Part shown: one piece after another, positions 61,567-64,000 of the stretch
Layout of the letters: every line of letters starts with the position of its first letter
Position numbering within the stretch: the first letter of the stretch is position 1
Source of the DNA: Novipirellula caenicola
Lineage (GTDB): Bacteria > Planctomycetota > Planctomycetia > Pirellulales > Pirellulaceae
Direction: 5' to 3'
DNA length: 64,000 bases
Assembly: GCF_039545035.1 (NCBI RefSeq)
Contig: NZ_BAABRO010000002.1
Span: 868,001-932,000, forward strand
Notes under the pieces: model-generated
Seen by the model: the letters and a program-made list of their open reading frames with translations, nothing else
Databases searched by the model: none
What the model was told of the DNA's origin: nothing
Made by a program: the position numbers and the translations under genes

Positions 61567-62136
61567 ATGATTCGGCTGGTGATTCCTCCACTGCCACCGC
61601 GATTGAGTTCGCGTCCATTTCCGCCCTATGCGTTTGTCCCGGGAATGCATCCGCATCCTGTTTCCGGAGTAGGCGGTCACCGCTATCAATGCGATGAGGA
61701 TGCGGGGATGCAAAATCCGTCGTCGTTTCCTCACCTGCACTATTTGGCAATCGATCTACTGAACCATGGCTATTATTGGGAATCACACGAAGCGTGGGAG
61801 ACGATCTGGAAGGCAGCGGAACCGACGACGATGCGAGCCGCGTTCGTGAAAGGACTAATCAAGCTCGCCGCTGCGGGTGTCAAAGCACGCCAGGGAAGTT
61901 CAACCGGTGTGCGTCGTCACTCCGAACGTGCTGCCGCGTTATTTGCGGAATGTGACCGGGATGCCACGTTTTGCAGCCGGGATGAATTCGGAATCACGAC
62001 CGGACAGTTGTCGCAAGCCGCGTTGCAGTTGGCAGCCAACGCCGAACAGATCATCGATACGACCGAGTGTCCCGTTCGCCGAGTCTTGCCGTTTGTGATC
62101 GCTCCAGACTTTGCCCCCCCTGTGGCGACGTCATGA
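61567..62136 (+). CDS. DUF309-family protein
   Basis: A 189-residue protein. After a Pro-rich N-terminus (IRLVIPPLPPRLSSRPFPPY), residues about 70-165 match DUF309: GYYWESHEAWETIWK, FVKGLIKLAAAGVKARQG and RHSERAAALF, a helical bundle with conserved His and Glu (H-E-x-W) that may bind metal. The biochemical role of the family is not established. The ATG at 61567 is preferred to the longer frame from 61528. It stands alone, 430 bases before no same-strand gene in the window. Confidence 0.72.
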   Translation: MIRLVIPPLPPRLSSRPFPPYAFVPGMHPHPVSGVGGHRYQCDEDAGMQNPSSFPHLHYLAIDLLNHGYYWESHEAWETIWKAAEPTTMRAAFVKGLIKLAAAGVKARQGSSTGVRRHSERAAALFAECDRDATFCSRDEFGITTGQLSQAALQLAANAEQIIDTTECPVRRVLPFVIAPDFAPPVATS

Positions 62137-62306
62137 TCAGGAGTCGCATTTGCGTCAGCGGAAATGCATGATTTTGGACCGGAATTCGGCTGCGGCGAAT
62201 CGACACCTACGGAATCGGGAGTGCAGAATCGATTTCGACTCAGAAAGACGCGCAGCCCGTGATCGCATCTTGAGGCTGGGTTATTGCCGTTTCACCCGGC
62301 AAATGA

Positions 62307-62372
62307 CAACGCGACGCGTCAGCGAGGGACCGAGTCAAGATGAAGATTCCCTCGTTGACGCGTCGGGTTGTG
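62307..62372. repeat. Dispersed palindromic repeat, GCGTCAGCGAGG family
   Basis: ACGCGTCAGCGAGGGA and TCCCTCGTTGACGCGT form a stem with a loop of about 20 bases. A related copy is at 30203-30274. It lies between the convergent DUF309 and response-regulator genes (62137-62405). Confidence 0.65.
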
Positions 62373-62405
62373 AAAAACTCGCAACGTTAAAACTTTCGCA
62401 AAGGG

Positions 62406-63767
62406 TCAGTGCAGACCATAGCGGCCCATCTTGTAGTGCAGTGTGCGGACGCTGACCCCGAGTGCCTTGGCCGTTTTTTCGCGGTGCGACTCACAAGCCT
62501 CCAGTGCCAAATGGATCGTCTCTCGCTCGCAAACCTCGACCGCCTCGGCCAATGAACGAGGCAGTGCTCGATGGGCTCCTTCTTTTCGTGACAGTTCGGC
62601 GGGCAGTTCTCCGCTGTGAATCACATTTCCGGTATGTGTTACCACGATCCGTTCCATCACGTTTCGAAGCTGGCGAACGTTGCCTGGCCAGTGCGCGGCA
62701 ACCAGTGTTTGCATCGCTTCGGGGGCAAGTCGTTTCGATGGTCGGCCGTGACGCTTGCAAAAATGTTCCAAGAAGTGTTCGACCAACAGCGGAATGTCCT
62801 CGCGGCGTTCACGCAGCGGAGGGACTTCGATCGGGATCACGTTCAAGCGGTAGAACAAGTCCTCGCGAAACGTGCCATCGGCAATCATGTCTTGGACAGA
62901 ACGATTGGTCGCAGAGACAACGCGTGCGTCCGTTTGCAAGACCTGTTCGCCGCCGACGCGAGTGAATTGTTTCGATTCGAGCACTCGCAGCAGGTCGACT
63001 TGGCTTTTGGCGGACATCTCCGTGACTTCGTCCAGAAACAAGGTGCCACCGGCAGCCTGTTCAAAGCAGCCTGGCTTCTGCCTCGCGGCACCACTGAAGG
63101 CTCCCTTTTCATGACCAAACAGCTCGCTTTCCAACAGCGTTTCAGGCATCGCTCCGAGGTTGACCGCAACGAACGGCCCGTCGCTGCGATCGCTAAGGTC
63201 ATGCAGTGCGTGGGCAACGAGTTCTTTACCGGTACCGCTTTCACCGCGGATCATCACGGTCGCTTCGGTCGCGGCCACTTGGCGAATATGCTGAAATACG
63301 CCCTGCATTGCCGCGCAACCACCGATGATGTTCGAGATTTCGCCGGCGCTGGCGAGTTGAGATCGCAGCCGTTGGTTTTCAACCCGAAGTTGGTGATACT
63401 CGCGGGCCTTGCGGACTTGTTGGCGGATCAAGTTTAAATCGAGCGGTTTCAAAATGAAGTCAAAGGCCCCCGCATGCATGGCTTCGACCGCCATTTCGAC
63501 GGTGCCGTGTGCGGTGATCATGATCACCGCAGTCTGTGGCCGTGAGAAGCGTATTTTTTTCAGCAACTCGATACCGGTCATGCCGCTGTTGAGCCGCACA
63601 TCGGCGATCACCAATTGATAATTCGTCTGTGCGAATTTCGCCAAAGCATCGTCGGCGTTTTCAGCCGTCTCGACCACGTCGGCTTCCGCAGCCAAACCAC
63701 GCGCTAGTCCCGAGCGAATGTTGGGTTCATCGTCGACGATCAGCAATGTGAATGCATCTGAGCTCAT
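62406..63767 (-). CDS. NtrC-type sigma-54-dependent response regulator
   Basis: A 453-residue regulator with the classic order. The receiver has D56 (VIADVRL) as phospho-acceptor, with DDE at 12-14 and a Lys at the end of ILKP. The AAA+ domain has Walker A GESGTGKE at 175-182, the sigma-54 contact loop GAFSGA at 222-227 (Ser for the usual Thr) and Walker B GTLFLDEV at 241-248. A Fis-type helix-turn-helix ends it (KTAKALGVSVRTLHYKMGRY). It activates sigma-54 promoters after phosphorylation. The ATG overlaps the end of the histidine kinase gene by four bases, so the two form an operon. The signal and target are not visible here. Confidence 0.93.
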   Translation of the reverse strand: MSSDAFTLLIVDDEPNIRSGLARGLAAEADVVETAENADDALAKFAQTNYQLVIADVRLNSGMTGIELLKKIRFSRPQTAVIMITAHGTVEMAVEAMHAGAFDFILKPLDLNLIRQQVRKAREYHQLRVENQRLRSQLASAGEISNIIGGCAAMQGVFQHIRQVAATEATVMIRGESGTGKELVAHALHDLSDRSDGPFVAVNLGAMPETLLESELFGHEKGAFSGAARQKPGCFEQAAGGTLFLDEVTEMSAKSQVDLLRVLESKQFTRVGGEQVLQTDARVVSATNRSVQDMIADGTFREDLFYRLNVIPIEVPPLRERREDIPLLVEHFLEHFCKRHGRPSKRLAPEAMQTLVAAHWPGNVRQLRNVMERIVVTHTGNVIHSGELPAELSRKEGAHRALPRSLAEAVEVCERETIHLALEACESHREKTAKALGVSVRTLHYKMGRYGLH

Positions 63768-64000
63768 GGGGTTTCTTCCATTGGCAACAGCACCGAAAAC
63801 TCGGTCCCGCTCGGGCCTGTGCTAAAGTCGATACTACCGGCATGCTGGCGAATAATCTTGTCACACAACGCCAACCCCATCCCGGTACCTTCGTTGCGGG
63901 TGGTGAAATAGGGGTCAAAGATTTGTGATTGAATATCCGGCGGGATTCCATTCCCGGTGTCCGCCACATCGATCCTTAGAAAATCTTCCTTCTTGCTCAA
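63764..64000 (-). CDS. Histidine kinase, C-terminal part only (runs off the window)
   Basis: The final 78 codons of a sensor histidine kinase; the start lies beyond the right edge. The ATP-binding HATPase domain shows the G1 box DVADTGNGIP, the F box IFDPYFTT and the G2 box GTGMGLAL, and ends GTEFSVLLPM. The stop overlaps the start of the response-regulator gene by four bases, so this is its cognate partner. The sensor domain, and hence the signal, cannot be seen. Confidence 0.9.
   Translation of the reverse strand: MSKKEDFLRIDVADTGNGIPPDIQSQIFDPYFTTRNEGTGMGLALCDKIIRQHAGSIDFSTGPSGTEFSVLLPMEETP

Overview
The window looks like chromosomal DNA of a planctomycete of the Pirellulaceae type (Rhodopirellula and relatives). 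This is inferred from gene content: a TPR protein ending in RNA-polymerase-alpha-CTD repeats, a redoxin/CxxCH/copper-monooxygenase/EF-hand protein, Cys-type sulfatases, a protein with YTV-like repeats and a short SecA-like ATPase. Starts are often GTG, Shine-Dalgarno sites are weak or absent for many genes, and intergenic DNA is full of palindromic repeats. No species assignment is possible from the sequence alone.

Layout. 0-21 kb is mostly housekeeping: glnE, an rpoD-type sigma factor, two glycosyltransferase-like genes, a PIG-L deacetylase, a GspE-type ATPase next to the TPR/alpha-CTD protein, tRNA-Thr(CGT), a GNAT protein, a SecA-like ATPase, the redoxin fusion protein and an RND exporter. 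21.4-22.0 kb is a tandem repeat of about 190 bp. 22-32.3 kb is one seven-gene minus-strand operon: LacI regulator, ribokinase, ribose-type ABC importer (rbsB, rbsA, rbsC), a sulfatase fused to a nucleoside hydrolase, and a second sulfatase. It reads as uptake and use of ribose released from extracellular nucleosides.

32.3-60 kb is the accessory region. It is bounded and interrupted by repeats, and holds an unusual density of immunity or cell-death type domains. There is an EEP-family nuclease; a row of seven MITE-like palindromic elements; an operon of a membrane patatin phospholipase with two TIR proteins; a TIR protein with a membrane anchor in an AT-richer patch; TPR, Ig-like and CYTH-like proteins; a TIR-SLOG protein; a subtilisin-like protease; and a divergent four-gene locus. 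That locus has a SAP-like protein plus a SEFIR protein on one strand, and a caspase-alpha/beta-hydrolase plus a TIR-like/SLOG/macro-like/CHAT protein on the other.

The main observation is that the TIR-SLOG protein (45.7 kb) and the CHAT protein (56 kb) share the same long domain architecture, including a homologous SLOG module. One copy ends after it; the other adds a macro-like domain and a CHAT protease. My inference is that TIR (and SEFIR) enzymes make or respond to an NAD-derived signal that is sensed by the SLOG modules and passed to protease and lipase effectors. No Sir2, CD-NTase, integrase or transposase was found, so this is neither a textbook Thoeris or CBASS locus nor a recognisable prophage.

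60-64 kb returns to ordinary genes: a Gly/Tyr-rich secreted protein, a small acidic protein, a DUF309 protein, and an NtrC-type response regulator overlapping the end of a histidine kinase gene that runs off the window.
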